NCBI RefSeq assembly: GCF_003934165.1
Contig: NZ_ML133510.1
Span: 177,999 to 241,998, forward strand
Source: Borborobacter arsenicus
GTDB taxonomy: Bacteria; Pseudomonadota; Alphaproteobacteria; Rhizobiales; Rhizobiaceae
Direction: 5' to 3'
Length of the DNA stretch: 64,000 nt
Shown piece after piece: positions 25,511 through 34,136 of the stretch. Positions within the stretch are counted from its first letter, which is position 1. Every line of letters begins with the position of its first letter. The notes under the pieces were generated by a model, which was not told where the DNA came from, made no database searches, and saw only the letters and a list, made by a program, of their open reading frames with translations. The position numbers were made by a program, and so were the translations under genes.

Positions 25511-27057
25511 GACGTGGCTTCCATTGACTTGGCGGCGAGGCGGCGGCTGGTCTTGCCGCTGTCCGTTCGTGGCAGACTGACGCGGAACTCCACCGATTTC
25601 GGCACCATGAAATCCTCCAGATGGCGCGCGCAATGGCGGATGATCTCGCGCTCGGTAAGGCTGGCATCCGAGCGCACGACCAAGGCGTGGACGGCCTTGC
25701 CGAGGATCGGATCATCGACGCCGATCACCAGAGCCTCGGCGACGCCCGGGCAGGCGTGAAGCACGGTCTCGACCTGCTTCGGCGCGACCTTTTCGCCGCG
25801 CGTCTTGATGATGTCGTCCTTGCGGCTGACGAAATAGAGAAAGCCGTCGGCGTCGGCGCGGAACAGATCGCCGGTATGGAGCTCCCGCTCCGAAGCGTTA
25901 CGACCGGGCCGCAGCGCGCGTGCTGTCGCCTCTTCATCTTCCCAATAGCCCTGCATGACATGCGGTCCGCGGATGACCAGTTCGCCAATCGTATCGGGGT
26001 CGACGCGTTTTCCCTGCTCATCGACGATGAAAGCTTCCGTTCCGGGAATGGCAATGCCGACCGATTCCGGACGGTGCTCCAGTTCCTCCGGCGGCAGATA
26101 GGTGCCGCGCATGCATTCGGTTTGGCCGTACATGGAATAGAGCCGGACGTTCGGGAACAATGCGCGCAGGCGCCTGATATGGTCGGGCGGCAGTGGTGCC
26201 GCCGCGCTGGTGATATAGCGCAGGTCCGGCAGCGCGCCCGGCTGCAAATCCTTCATCTGCAGGATGAGGGCTGTCATTGTCGGCACCAGCGGCAGGGCCG
26301 TTGCACGCTCAGTGCGCATGGTTTCGAAGATGGCTTGCGGAAAGGCGAAGGATTTTTCCAGCACCAGCGTCGCGCCGATCCTGACGGCCATGATGAGTTG
26401 ATAGAGCCCGTAACCGAAAGCCAGCGGCAGGGCGCTGAGCACGATGTCGTCGGCCCTGCTGCCGAGATAGGTGGTGATGGAACTGGCTGCCGCCTCGACA
26501 TTGCGATGCGTCATCATCACGCCCTTGGGCTCACCGGTCGAACCCGAGGTGTAGATCAGATGGGCAAGGTCTTCATCCGTGCCGCCATGCGGCTCAGGCG
26601 AGGCCGGAGTGGCGATGCAGGTTTCGAAGGAGGTGACATCACTGGTTGTCTGTCCGGCACCAGCGGCAATAATGAACCTGAGAGAGGGGGCGTTGATAGC
26701 GGCGGCCGAGACAACCGGCTGAAGCCGAGCCTGGGTCAGGATGGCGCGCGCGCGGCAATTGCGCATGACGAAACCGAGCCGCTCGGCCTTGGTCGAAGGA
26801 TTGATCGGAACGAAAACGGCGCCGGCCTTGAGCACGGCATAGATGGAGACGGCGGCTTCCCAGCCATTGTCCATGAAGATGAGCACGCGATCGTTGCGTT
26901 CAACGCCTTGCGCCTGCAAGGTGGCGGCAAGCCTGTCCGACAGGCTGTCGAGCTCGGCATAGGTGAGCCGTCGGCCCCCGGCGATCACAGCCGTCTTGCC
27001 GCCATAGGCTGCTGCGCTGCGGCGCAGGAAATCTTCGACGCGCGTGCTTTCCGGCAT
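25507..27057 (-). CDS. AMP-forming acid:ACP/CoA ligase
   Basis: A 516-residue ANL-superfamily enzyme that adenylates a carboxylic acid and transfers it to a thiol. Core motifs: LIYTSGSTGEPKGVMMTH (P-loop), YGQTE, ELHTGDLFRADADGFLYFV, the hinge SRKDDIIKTRGEKV and the catalytic Lys in RTDSGKTSRR. Full length and apparently active. It lies 4 bp after the acp gene and overlaps nadE by 4 bp, so it probably loads the ACP encoded next to it. The acid is unknown; the context resembles exosortase-associated acyl-CoA ligases. Confidence 0.9.
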   Translation of the reverse strand: MPESTRVEDFLRRSAAAYGGKTAVIAGGRRLTYAELDSLSDRLAATLQAQGVERNDRVLIFMDNGWEAAVSIYAVLKAGAVFVPINPSTKAERLGFVMRNCRARAILTQARLQPVVSAAAINAPSLRFIIAAGAGQTTSDVTSFETCIATPASPEPHGGTDEDLAHLIYTSGSTGEPKGVMMTHRNVEAAASSITTYLGSRADDIVLSALPLAFGYGLYQLIMAVRIGATLVLEKSFAFPQAIFETMRTERATALPLVPTMTALILQMKDLQPGALPDLRYITSAAAPLPPDHIRRLRALFPNVRLYSMYGQTECMRGTYLPPEELEHRPESVGIAIPGTEAFIVDEQGKRVDPDTIGELVIRGPHVMQGYWEDEEATARALRPGRNASERELHTGDLFRADADGFLYFVSRKDDIIKTRGEKVAPKQVETVLHACPGVAEALVIGVDDPILGKAVHALVVRSDASLTEREIIRHCARHLEDFMVPKSVEFRVSLPRTDSGKTSRRLAAKSMEATS

Positions 27058-27061
27058 CGCT

Positions 27062-27328
27062 TCAGGCCGCCGCGCTCTCGCCCAGCTTGGCGTTCACAAA
27101 GGCGTCGATGCGCGCGATCGAATCCAGATTGGCAGGCACGATGTCGGCATCGGCGATGCGGATCGAAAAACGCTCTTCGAGAAAGGTGACCAGTTCGAGA
27201 ATTCCGGTCGAATCGATGAGGTCGTTGTCGATCAGCGATGTCTCGCCGGTCAGCTTGTAGCTTTCATCGCCGAACAGGAAGTTCTCGACGATGAATGCCC
27301 TGATAGCTGTTTCCACGGAACTGGCCAT
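27062..27328 (-). CDS. Acyl carrier protein
   Basis: An 88-residue four-helix ACP. The phosphopantetheine site is DST (Ser40 in DLIDSTGILELV) instead of the usual DSL of fatty-acid AcpP, which points to a specialised carrier. Acidic helix 2 (ELVTFLEERF) is kept. It sits 15 bp after asnB and 4 bp before the ligase gene; it is the natural thiol acceptor for that ligase and donor for the acyltransferase-like protein upstream. Confidence 0.92.
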   Translation of the reverse strand: MASSVETAIRAFIVENFLFGDESYKLTGETSLIDNDLIDSTGILELVTFLEERFSIRIADADIVPANLDSIARIDAFVNAKLGESAAA

Positions 27329-27343
27329 TGTATCCCCCTTCGC

Positions 27344-29299
27344 TTAGGCTGCGGTCTGTTTGAGGTGGCCGGAAGCTGGCTTTCTCGCAAAGCTGTCGAC
27401 CCAAAGTTGCGTTGAAAGGATGCCGACGAAAGCCGCGTTGTCGCGAAATCCGGCCATGGGTCGGCGCTGGCCCTTCTGGACGAGTTTTTCCACCAGGGGC
27501 GCGTTGAACAGGCCAGCCTGCCTGATGGCGGCAGGCGACAAGCATTCCGACACATAGGAAGGGGCCTGGCTGCCGAGGAAGGACTGGCTTTCCGGTGCGC
27601 GATAGGGCTGCTTGTCGCGGGCGATGATCGAAGCCGGCACGAGGTCCTTGGCCGCCTTTTTGAGGATGTGCTTTTCCCTCAAGCCGTTGAGCTTCATGTT
27701 GGGCGGAATGCGCGCCGCAAACTCCACCAGCCGATGGTCGAGGAACGGAAAGCGCCCTTCCACGCCGCTTGCCATGGCCACGCGGTCGCCCTGGCTGGAA
27801 AGGATATAGCCAGGCAGCAGGAACGAAGTTTCGATATATTGTGCCTGGTGCAGTGGGTCCCAGCGGGAAAATGCTTCCGGCAGACCGGCGGCAAGTTCCT
27901 CAGCGGCATCATAGGCGCCTAAAGTCTCGCGCAGTTCCGCCGAAAAGAACATCTTTGCCGCGGCCGTATTGCGCATGCGCGGGTGGTGCGAATAGAGCGG
28001 ATCGCCCAATGCCTCCGGCTCGACGTCGAAAAAGGCGGCAAGATAGGCCGGTGTCTGCTGGGCCAGGCCCGGCAGGTAGGGATAGAGCTTGCGAAACAGC
28101 GTGGGACGGATGGACGACGTCGGTTGGCGCGCGCAGAAGCGGCGCAGGCGGGCCTCCCTGAAAAGGTCGTAGCCGGCGAAGATTTCGTCGGCCCCTTCGC
28201 CGGTCAGCACAACCTTGAAACCCTGCTCGCGCACCAGGTTTGCCAGCAGATAGAGCGGAGCAGGGGCGGTGCGCAGCACCGGCCGCTCCATATGGCGCAC
28301 CACTTGCGGAAAGCTTTCGGCAATGTCGTCCGCATGGCAGGCGACGGCGCTGTGCCGCGTTCCCAGATGCTCGGCCATCATCCTCTGGAACGGCCCCTCG
28401 TCATATTCGGCGCCATCGAAGGTGACGGAGAATGTGCGCAGGCCCGCAGGCACCAGAGGTGCAGCCAGTGCCGAGATCAGCGAGGAATCGAGCTCGCCGG
28501 ACAGGTAGGAGCCTACAGGCACATCGGCGCGCAGGCGGATGCGTGTCGCGTCCTCCAGCAGATCGCGCAATTCTGCGGCGATGTCTTCCTGCGGTCGCGT
28601 TGTGCCCAGGTCGCCGCGATCGGGGAATTCGAGCTTCCAGTAGGGCCGGATGGTGGTCTGCCCGCCTTCGACCAGCATCAGATGGGCGGGCGGAAGTTCG
28701 GCTATGCCCTTGAACATGGTTCGCGGTGCGATCGGCGCCCAAAGCGTGAAAATCTGGTCAAGCGCGATCGGGTCGATCTCGGCAGTGATGCCTGGAACCG
28801 TCAGCAGCGCTTTCACCTCGGAGGCGAAATAGAACGTGCCTTGGTGCCAGCTATGAAACAGCGGCCGCACGCCCATGCGGTCGCGCGCAAGCATCATGCG
28901 CCTACGGGGCGCGTCCCAGAGGGCAAAGGCGAAATCGCCGTTCAACTGCGTGACGCAATCCGCTCCTATCTCCTGATAGAGGTGAAGGATGACTTCGGTG
29001 TCGGAAGTGGTCTTGAAGACATGGCCCTTCGCCGCCAGGGCTTTGCGCAGTTCGATATGGTTGAAGATTTCGCCGTTGAAGCTGATGCAAAGGCCGCCGT
29101 CGACACTGGCCATCGGCTGGTGGCCATCGGCGATACCCACGACGGACAGCCTGCGGTGGCCGAGCCCGGCATTCTTGCCGACATGGATGCCTGCATCATC
29201 CGGCCCGCGATGGGCGATTGCGCCGGTCATGCGGTGAAGCAGCGCTTCTGCTTCTTCCGGGTCGACACCCTGACCGCAATATCCCGCAATGCCGCACAT
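27344..29299 (-). CDS. asnB: Asparagine synthase-type glutamine amidotransferase
   Basis: A 651-residue class II amidotransferase. The N-terminal glutaminase domain starts MCGIAGYCG with Cys2 as nucleophile and has RGPDDAGI and SFNGEIFN. The synthetase domain (about 230-640) has PVGSYLSGELDSSL, in which the PP-loop SGGxDS reads SGELDS (Glu269 for Gly); the rest (GEGADEIFAGY, RVAMASGVEGRFPFLDH) is well kept. True asparagine synthesis is one option; the ACP/ligase context favours amidation of a pathway intermediate. The ATG at 29299 is fixed by the need to expose Cys2. Confidence 0.9.
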   Translation of the reverse strand: MCGIAGYCGQGVDPEEAEALLHRMTGAIAHRGPDDAGIHVGKNAGLGHRRLSVVGIADGHQPMASVDGGLCISFNGEIFNHIELRKALAAKGHVFKTTSDTEVILHLYQEIGADCVTQLNGDFAFALWDAPRRRMMLARDRMGVRPLFHSWHQGTFYFASEVKALLTVPGITAEIDPIALDQIFTLWAPIAPRTMFKGIAELPPAHLMLVEGGQTTIRPYWKLEFPDRGDLGTTRPQEDIAAELRDLLEDATRIRLRADVPVGSYLSGELDSSLISALAAPLVPAGLRTFSVTFDGAEYDEGPFQRMMAEHLGTRHSAVACHADDIAESFPQVVRHMERPVLRTAPAPLYLLANLVREQGFKVVLTGEGADEIFAGYDLFREARLRRFCARQPTSSIRPTLFRKLYPYLPGLAQQTPAYLAAFFDVEPEALGDPLYSHHPRMRNTAAAKMFFSAELRETLGAYDAAEELAAGLPEAFSRWDPLHQAQYIETSFLLPGYILSSQGDRVAMASGVEGRFPFLDHRLVEFAARIPPNMKLNGLREKHILKKAAKDLVPASIIARDKQPYRAPESQSFLGSQAPSYVSECLSPAAIRQAGLFNAPLVEKLVQKGQRRPMAGFRDNAAFVGILSTQLWVDSFARKPASGHLKQTAA

Positions 29300-29322
29300 G
29301 GAATGAAAGGCCCCGTCTGTGG

Positions 29323-30435
29323 CTAGTCGAACCGGTCGCCGATCAGCCGCGCCCAGGACTCTCCCGCAAAACCGTTGAAGAATGCCTTCCCGGATCGGAA
29401 AAGATCGATCAATGCGGGATCGCGTGTATGCACGATGCTGGAGGAGGCGTGCAGGAAGCCGATGCGGCGCCCCATCATCGCGTCGAGCAGCGCCGGTTGG
29501 ACCCGCCCCCGCAACGCCACCAGGCCCCGCCTTGCGGCATGATCGATCATCCTGTCGATGACAGCGCCTTCCTGGCCGGGCGCGGCAAGAATCTGCACCA
29601 CCCGGCCGATGCCGCCTTTGTTGCCGTAGTAGATGAACAGTCCGATGGCGCGCCCATCTCGCGTGCTCACCACACGTCTGATGCCATCGCCGTAATTCGC
29701 CTTGCGTGTCGCATGCGCGATTCTGGCGCGCAGTGTCTCTGCCTGCCATTGCGGGCGCATGGGGAAATTTGCGGTAAGGGCCGGAAAAAGTTCCAGTAGA
29801 CGCTCTGCATCAGCCTCGGTGTCGCTGAAGGCGCCATTCTGGTTTTCCGGCGCGACATGCGACCATTGCGGCTCGGTTCCCTTGCCCTGCCGGTGCAGAA
29901 ATGCGTCGAGGGGGCGTGCCAAAGGCGCGAGCATGGCTGCCGCGCCGAACCGGCTTGCCGCCAGTGCCGCGGCAAAGCCGGCGGGGCGGATCACGCGAAG
30001 CCATTCAAGGCTATAGTCGGGCAATACGGTCGCGCGCATCTTGCGCCACATGGCCGTGGAGACGTCGTTGGCCGTTTCGGTGAGGGAGAGATCCTGCGGG
30101 CCGGCCAGGAAGGCCCGCAACAGTCTTGCGCCGGCAAACGGGTCTTCCGCATGCCCGTCAACCATCATGGTGCCGCACACAGCCGCACGCAGCCTCATCC
30201 CGTTCAGTTCCATCGGCATGGGCAGGGCTCCCAGGAAGCCGGATACGCTTCCATCGGCACGGACATGGACCAGCGAGACGATGTCGGGATCGAAATCCGG
30301 CGGATCGAGAAATAATTCGCCAAGATAGGCCTTGAGGGAAGGCGTTGCCGGGCGATCCGTCTTGCGCAGGATGCGCTGAAACATATCCGCGACCTTCGGA
30401 ATATCTGCAGCGGCAAAGGGGCGGATTTCGCTCAT
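29323..30435 (-). CDS. GNAT-like acyltransferase, first gene of the asnB-acp operon
   Basis: A 370-residue protein with two GNAT-like halves. The N-terminal half (SEIRPFAAADIPKVADMFQRIL ... VSGFLGALPMPME) resembles acyl-CoA/ACP N-acyltransferases, and the second half (RRVVSTRDGRAIGLFIYY ... GRVVQILAAPGQEGAVIDRM) keeps a typical acetyl-CoA-binding beta-strand/turn. No closer family is recognised. It starts at 30435 and ends 23 bp before asnB. Inference: it transfers the group carried by the operon's ACP to an amine. The 240-bp gap upstream is a divergent promoter region. Confidence 0.8.
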   Translation of the reverse strand: MSEIRPFAAADIPKVADMFQRILRKTDRPATPSLKAYLGELFLDPPDFDPDIVSLVHVRADGSVSGFLGALPMPMELNGMRLRAAVCGTMMVDGHAEDPFAGARLLRAFLAGPQDLSLTETANDVSTAMWRKMRATVLPDYSLEWLRVIRPAGFAAALAASRFGAAAMLAPLARPLDAFLHRQGKGTEPQWSHVAPENQNGAFSDTEADAERLLELFPALTANFPMRPQWQAETLRARIAHATRKANYGDGIRRVVSTRDGRAIGLFIYYGNKGGIGRVVQILAAPGQEGAVIDRMIDHAARRGLVALRGRVQPALLDAMMGRRIGFLHASSSIVHTRDPALIDLFRSGKAFFNGFAGESWARLIGDRFD

Positions 30436-30675
30436 ATGGTCCCGAAGCGTGATAGATTGCCTGGAATTGCTCAGCTTGGATTGCAGAGCAGGTTGCAATC
30501 TATCTCAGCAAGATTAGCGAAACCTCTACGCATGGTTGCTTGCCGCGTAAGGCAGAAAGGCCGGACAAATCTTCCAACTATGTAGATGGAACGATGTCGT
30601 CGCATTGCCGTTCAAGCAGCGTGCCGGCCAAGACTCAGTGCCGTTTGCACCTTTGACAGGTTCGGGCTGTTGCAA

Positions 30676-31086
30676 ATGTCGATAGACAGGGTGTTTACGG
30701 AAATTGCAAACAAGGTCGCCCATGCGGCCGGCAAGCCATCCACCTTTATCCTTTGTTGCATGATCGTGGTGGTGTGGGCGGTGACCGGCCCGCTTTTTGG
30801 CTTTTCCGATACCTGGCAACTCATCATCAATACCGGCACGACCATCATCACCTTCCTGATGGTGTTCCTGATCCAGAACACGCAAAACCGCGACGGGGCA
30901 GCCGTACAGACGAAGCTCGACGAACTGATCCGGGTCGGCAAGGCCGAGAACCGCTTCATCGGGATAGAGCACCTGACCGAGGCCGAGGTGGAGGAGTTCC
31001 GCGTCAAATGCGAGCAGGCCGCCATGCGAGCGGACAAGCGGGGAAAGCGGCCCAAGGAGGCTGCGGCAAGCCCCACGATACGGTAG
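30676..31086 (+). CDS. Low-affinity iron permease family protein
   Basis: A 136-residue protein of the PF04120 type: two TM helices (about 20-40 and 50-70) with FGFSDTWQLIINTGTTIITFLMVF, then NTQNRDGAAVQTKLDELIR and a charged C-terminal helix. Bacterial members are named after the fungal Fet4 transporter, but transport has not been shown for them. The start ATG at 30676 (MSIDRVFTEIANK) fits the family but lacks a strong RBS. Confidence 0.85.
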   Translation: MSIDRVFTEIANKVAHAAGKPSTFILCCMIVVVWAVTGPLFGFSDTWQLIINTGTTIITFLMVFLIQNTQNRDGAAVQTKLDELIRVGKAENRFIGIEHLTEAEVEEFRVKCEQAAMRADKRGKRPKEAAASPTIR

Positions 31087-31189
31087 CCGCCTCATGATTC
31101 CGTTGACGCTACCGCACTGCAGCATATAGTTCAGCAGACAGTGCCGTCCGGCACCTGTGTTCATCGCGCAGCGGCGCAGACGACGGTCC

Positions 31190-32824
31190 ATGCTTCAACG
31201 ATATGTCAGCTATGCATCGTTCTACGGCAATTTCCGTTGGGAAATGCCGGCCCGGTTCAATATCGGCACGGCGGTGTCTGATCATTGGGCGGCACGCGAG
31301 CCGGATCGGATCGCGCTCTTCGACTACCGTTTAGATGGTGAGGCTGCCCGGCTGAGCTATGGCGAGCTGGCCACCAGATCGAACGCCCTGGCCAATGGCC
31401 TGAAATCGCTCGGTGTCCGGCGGGGTGACCGGGTCGCATTGCTCCTGCCGCAGAGTTTCGAGACGGCAATCGCCCATGTCGCGATCTACAAACTCGGCGC
31501 GATTGCAGTACCTCTGGCACTTCTGTTCGGCATGGAGGCACTGGAATACAGGTTGCAGACGGCCGGCGTGAAGGCGGTGATCACCAATTCCGCGGGCGTG
31601 GCAAAGCTTGGCCGGATCAAGGGCCGCCTGGGCGATCTGGAAGCCGTTATCTCCATCGATGGCGCCGAAGGCGAGGCGCAAGACTTCCACCGCATCGTGG
31701 CCAGCCATCCAGACGACTTTGCCGCCGAGGATACCACGCCCGACGATCCGGCAATGATGATCTTCACGTCGGGAACGACCGGGCCGCCGAAGGGCGCGCT
31801 GCATGGCCATCGTGTGCTTCTGGGCCATCTGCCGGGCATTCGCATGGCGCATGAATTCCTGCCACAGCCGGGCGACCTGATGTGGACGCCGGCCGATTGG
31901 GCCTGGGCCGGTGGCCTGCTCAATGCGCTGCTGCCGGGGCTTTATTTCGGCGTGCCGGTGGTTTCCGGCCGGTTTGACAAATTCGACCCCGAAGCTGCTC
32001 TTGGCCTGGTCGAGAAAATGCGCGTGCGCAATGCATTCATCCCGCCGACGGCACTGCGGATGCTGAAAAGCATCAAGGGTATCCGCAATCGTTTCAAGCT
32101 CGACCTGCGCACGATCGGTTCGGCGGGCGAGGCGCTTGGGCGCGAAACCTATGACTGGGCGCAGGCGGAACTCGGTATGACCGTGAATGAGTTCTACGGC
32201 CAGACCGAGTGCAATTTCGTGCTGTCGGCATCTGCCGCGCTTGGCGTCAGCCGGGGCGGATCGACCGGCAAGCCGGTTCCCGGCCATGTCGTGGCAGTAA
32301 TCGACCCGGACGGGCGACGGCTGGGGCCGGGCGAAGTCGGCGAGATTGCCGTGCAACGGCCCGATCCGGTGATGTTTCTTGAATATTGGCGCAATCCGGA
32401 AGCGACGGCCAAGAAATTCATCGGCGATTGGATGACGACGGGCGACCAGGGCTTCGAAGACGATGATGGCTATGTGCACTTCGTCGGCCGTGACGATGAT
32501 CTCATCACTTCGGCCGGCTTTCGTATCGGACCGGGCGAGATTGAGGATTGCCTGACCGGCCATCCGGCGGTGGCGCTCGCTGCGGCCGTAGGCAAGCCCG
32601 ACGCAATGCGCACGGAAATCGTGAAGGCCTATGTGGTTTTGAAGGACGGTTTCGCCGGCGGCGAGGCTTTGGTCGAGGATATCAAATTATGGGTGCGCGA
32701 ACGGCTTTCGGCGCATGAATATCCGCGTGAGGTCGAATTCGTCGATTCCATGCCGCTGACCACCAGCGGCAAGGTCATCCGCCGCATCTTCCGCGATCGC
32801 GCCAAGCGTGAGGCAGCACTTTAG
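31190..32824 (+). CDS. Acyl-CoA synthetase, AMP-forming (Acs/medium-chain type)
   Basis: A 544-residue ANL enzyme converting a carboxylic acid, ATP and CoA to acyl-CoA. Motifs: MMIFTSGTTGPPKGALHGH, NEFYGQTECNFVL, DWMTTGDQGFEDDDGYVHFV, the hinge GRDDDLITSAGFRIGP and the catalytic Lys in TTSGKVIRR. It resembles acetyl/propionyl and medium-chain synthetases more than the operon ligase at 25507. The start at 31190 (MLQRYVSYASFYGNFRWEM) is family-like; 11 extra upstream codons are Arg-rich and unlikely. It is convergent with the FemAB-like gene 25 bp later. Confidence 0.92.
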   Translation: MLQRYVSYASFYGNFRWEMPARFNIGTAVSDHWAAREPDRIALFDYRLDGEAARLSYGELATRSNALANGLKSLGVRRGDRVALLLPQSFETAIAHVAIYKLGAIAVPLALLFGMEALEYRLQTAGVKAVITNSAGVAKLGRIKGRLGDLEAVISIDGAEGEAQDFHRIVASHPDDFAAEDTTPDDPAMMIFTSGTTGPPKGALHGHRVLLGHLPGIRMAHEFLPQPGDLMWTPADWAWAGGLLNALLPGLYFGVPVVSGRFDKFDPEAALGLVEKMRVRNAFIPPTALRMLKSIKGIRNRFKLDLRTIGSAGEALGRETYDWAQAELGMTVNEFYGQTECNFVLSASAALGVSRGGSTGKPVPGHVVAVIDPDGRRLGPGEVGEIAVQRPDPVMFLEYWRNPEATAKKFIGDWMTTGDQGFEDDDGYVHFVGRDDDLITSAGFRIGPGEIEDCLTGHPAVALAAAVGKPDAMRTEIVKAYVVLKDGFAGGEALVEDIKLWVRERLSAHEYPREVEFVDSMPLTTSGKVIRRIFRDRAKREAAL

Positions 32825-32849
32825 GGACATCCGGCTCAAAAGCGCTGGA

Positions 32850-34136
32850 TCAGGGGTGTCTTTTCATCAGACGTCTGACCCGGTTGCGCAGGATACGCGC
32901 CATGTTGCGGGTCTCGTGATAGAGATGCAGTTGCGAAGCCGCCTGGCGTGCGGCCTTGTCGGCGCCGGGCGTCAGACCGATAACGATCGTTCCCATCGGC
33001 TTTCGCTCAGACCACAACCGGCTCATCACCGGGTGGTCGGGAACGGCGCAGGAGTCCGTCATCGTGATGTTGGGATCGTCGAGATGCTGTCTGGTCACCT
33101 CCATCATCAGCAGCGTACCGGGTGAGAAGCCGGCATAGCGTTCGTCATAGGTCGTCTTCCAAGTATAGGCGACACCGGCTTCGATGAACACGACCAGGCA
33201 GGCGATCACCTCGCCGTCCAGTGTCAGCGAATGGATACGGCACAGATCCTGCTCGGCCAGCCGGTGCACCGCCTCGCGCGCGAAGGCGGCGCGATAGCGG
33301 TCGATTGCCATGGCCGTGCGCTTGCGACCCTTCCAGCCGGCGGCTTCCAGCGTCAGGAAGGTTTCGATGCCATGGCGGACGTCTTCCTGCCGGCGCATCA
33401 CGATGTGTTCCAGCAGGCCATTTTCGGCTAGACGGCGTTTGAGCCTGCGGAACTCCCTGTAGTGATGCGCGCGCAGCGACTCCTTGAGGTAGTCGTCGCC
33501 CTCGAGCTCGCTTTCGAGCCACGGCCGCTCGGCCGCATCGGTGGCGATCAGGGTAAGCCCGCGAGTCTCGGCCACCGTGCGCAGGACGCCCGCCACGGCA
33601 CCGTCAAGCCGCATGTCCGGCAACACGAACACTGTCGGCAACTTCAGATGCGGTCGCGACAACATGGCGAAGAGATCCTCGATCACGCTTGCCGGATCGT
33701 CGCGATCGATCAGCGGATTTCCAAGGGGCCCGAACGGGGTCGACCATGTGCGCAGTATGGGAATGCCAAGCGGCCCGGCCGGCTTTTCGATCGAGAAGGG
33801 CACCAGCAGGCGCAGCCTGTTGCGGTAATCATCGCCGTCGCGGATGACGGCGAGCCGTACCTCACGGTCTTCCAGACGCGGCATTGCCGGAGCCAGAAAG
33901 CGCGGATTGAAGAAGATATTGGGTTCGATCGTCCTGGTGCAGAGATGGTCCAGTTCCTCGATAAGATCGAAGCCTGCGGATGCCGGATAGATCGACAGCC
34001 GCCGCAGCGGTCTGTGATTCTGGATGAGTTCGATCTGTGGCCGGTCGGCGGGCGTATCGGCAAAGTCGGCGAGGCCGGAAATCATCGTGCCGGCCGGGCC
34101 GCCGCTGGTTTCCTCCAGAAGGGGCACTGCCGCCAT
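32850..34136 (-). CDS. FemAB/CelD-like GNAT acyltransferase
   Basis: A 428-residue protein with the Acetyltransf_6 (CelD/FemAB-like) fold: the central YREFRRLKRRLAENG and GIETFLTLEAAGWKGRKRTAM, then YTWKTTYDERYAGFSPGTLL with the acetyl-CoA-binding turn, and DSCAVPDHPVMSRLWSERKP. Such proteins act in polysaccharide or peptidoglycan modification and occur in EPS and exosortase loci. Its ATG overlaps the flippase stop as TGATG, so translation is coupled and the two proteins likely act in one process. Confidence 0.85.
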   Translation of the reverse strand: MAAVPLLEETSGGPAGTMISGLADFADTPADRPQIELIQNHRPLRRLSIYPASAGFDLIEELDHLCTRTIEPNIFFNPRFLAPAMPRLEDREVRLAVIRDGDDYRNRLRLLVPFSIEKPAGPLGIPILRTWSTPFGPLGNPLIDRDDPASVIEDLFAMLSRPHLKLPTVFVLPDMRLDGAVAGVLRTVAETRGLTLIATDAAERPWLESELEGDDYLKESLRAHHYREFRRLKRRLAENGLLEHIVMRRQEDVRHGIETFLTLEAAGWKGRKRTAMAIDRYRAAFAREAVHRLAEQDLCRIHSLTLDGEVIACLVVFIEAGVAYTWKTTYDERYAGFSPGTLLMMEVTRQHLDDPNITMTDSCAVPDHPVMSRLWSERKPMGTIVIGLTPGADKAARQAASQLHLYHETRNMARILRNRVRRLMKRHP

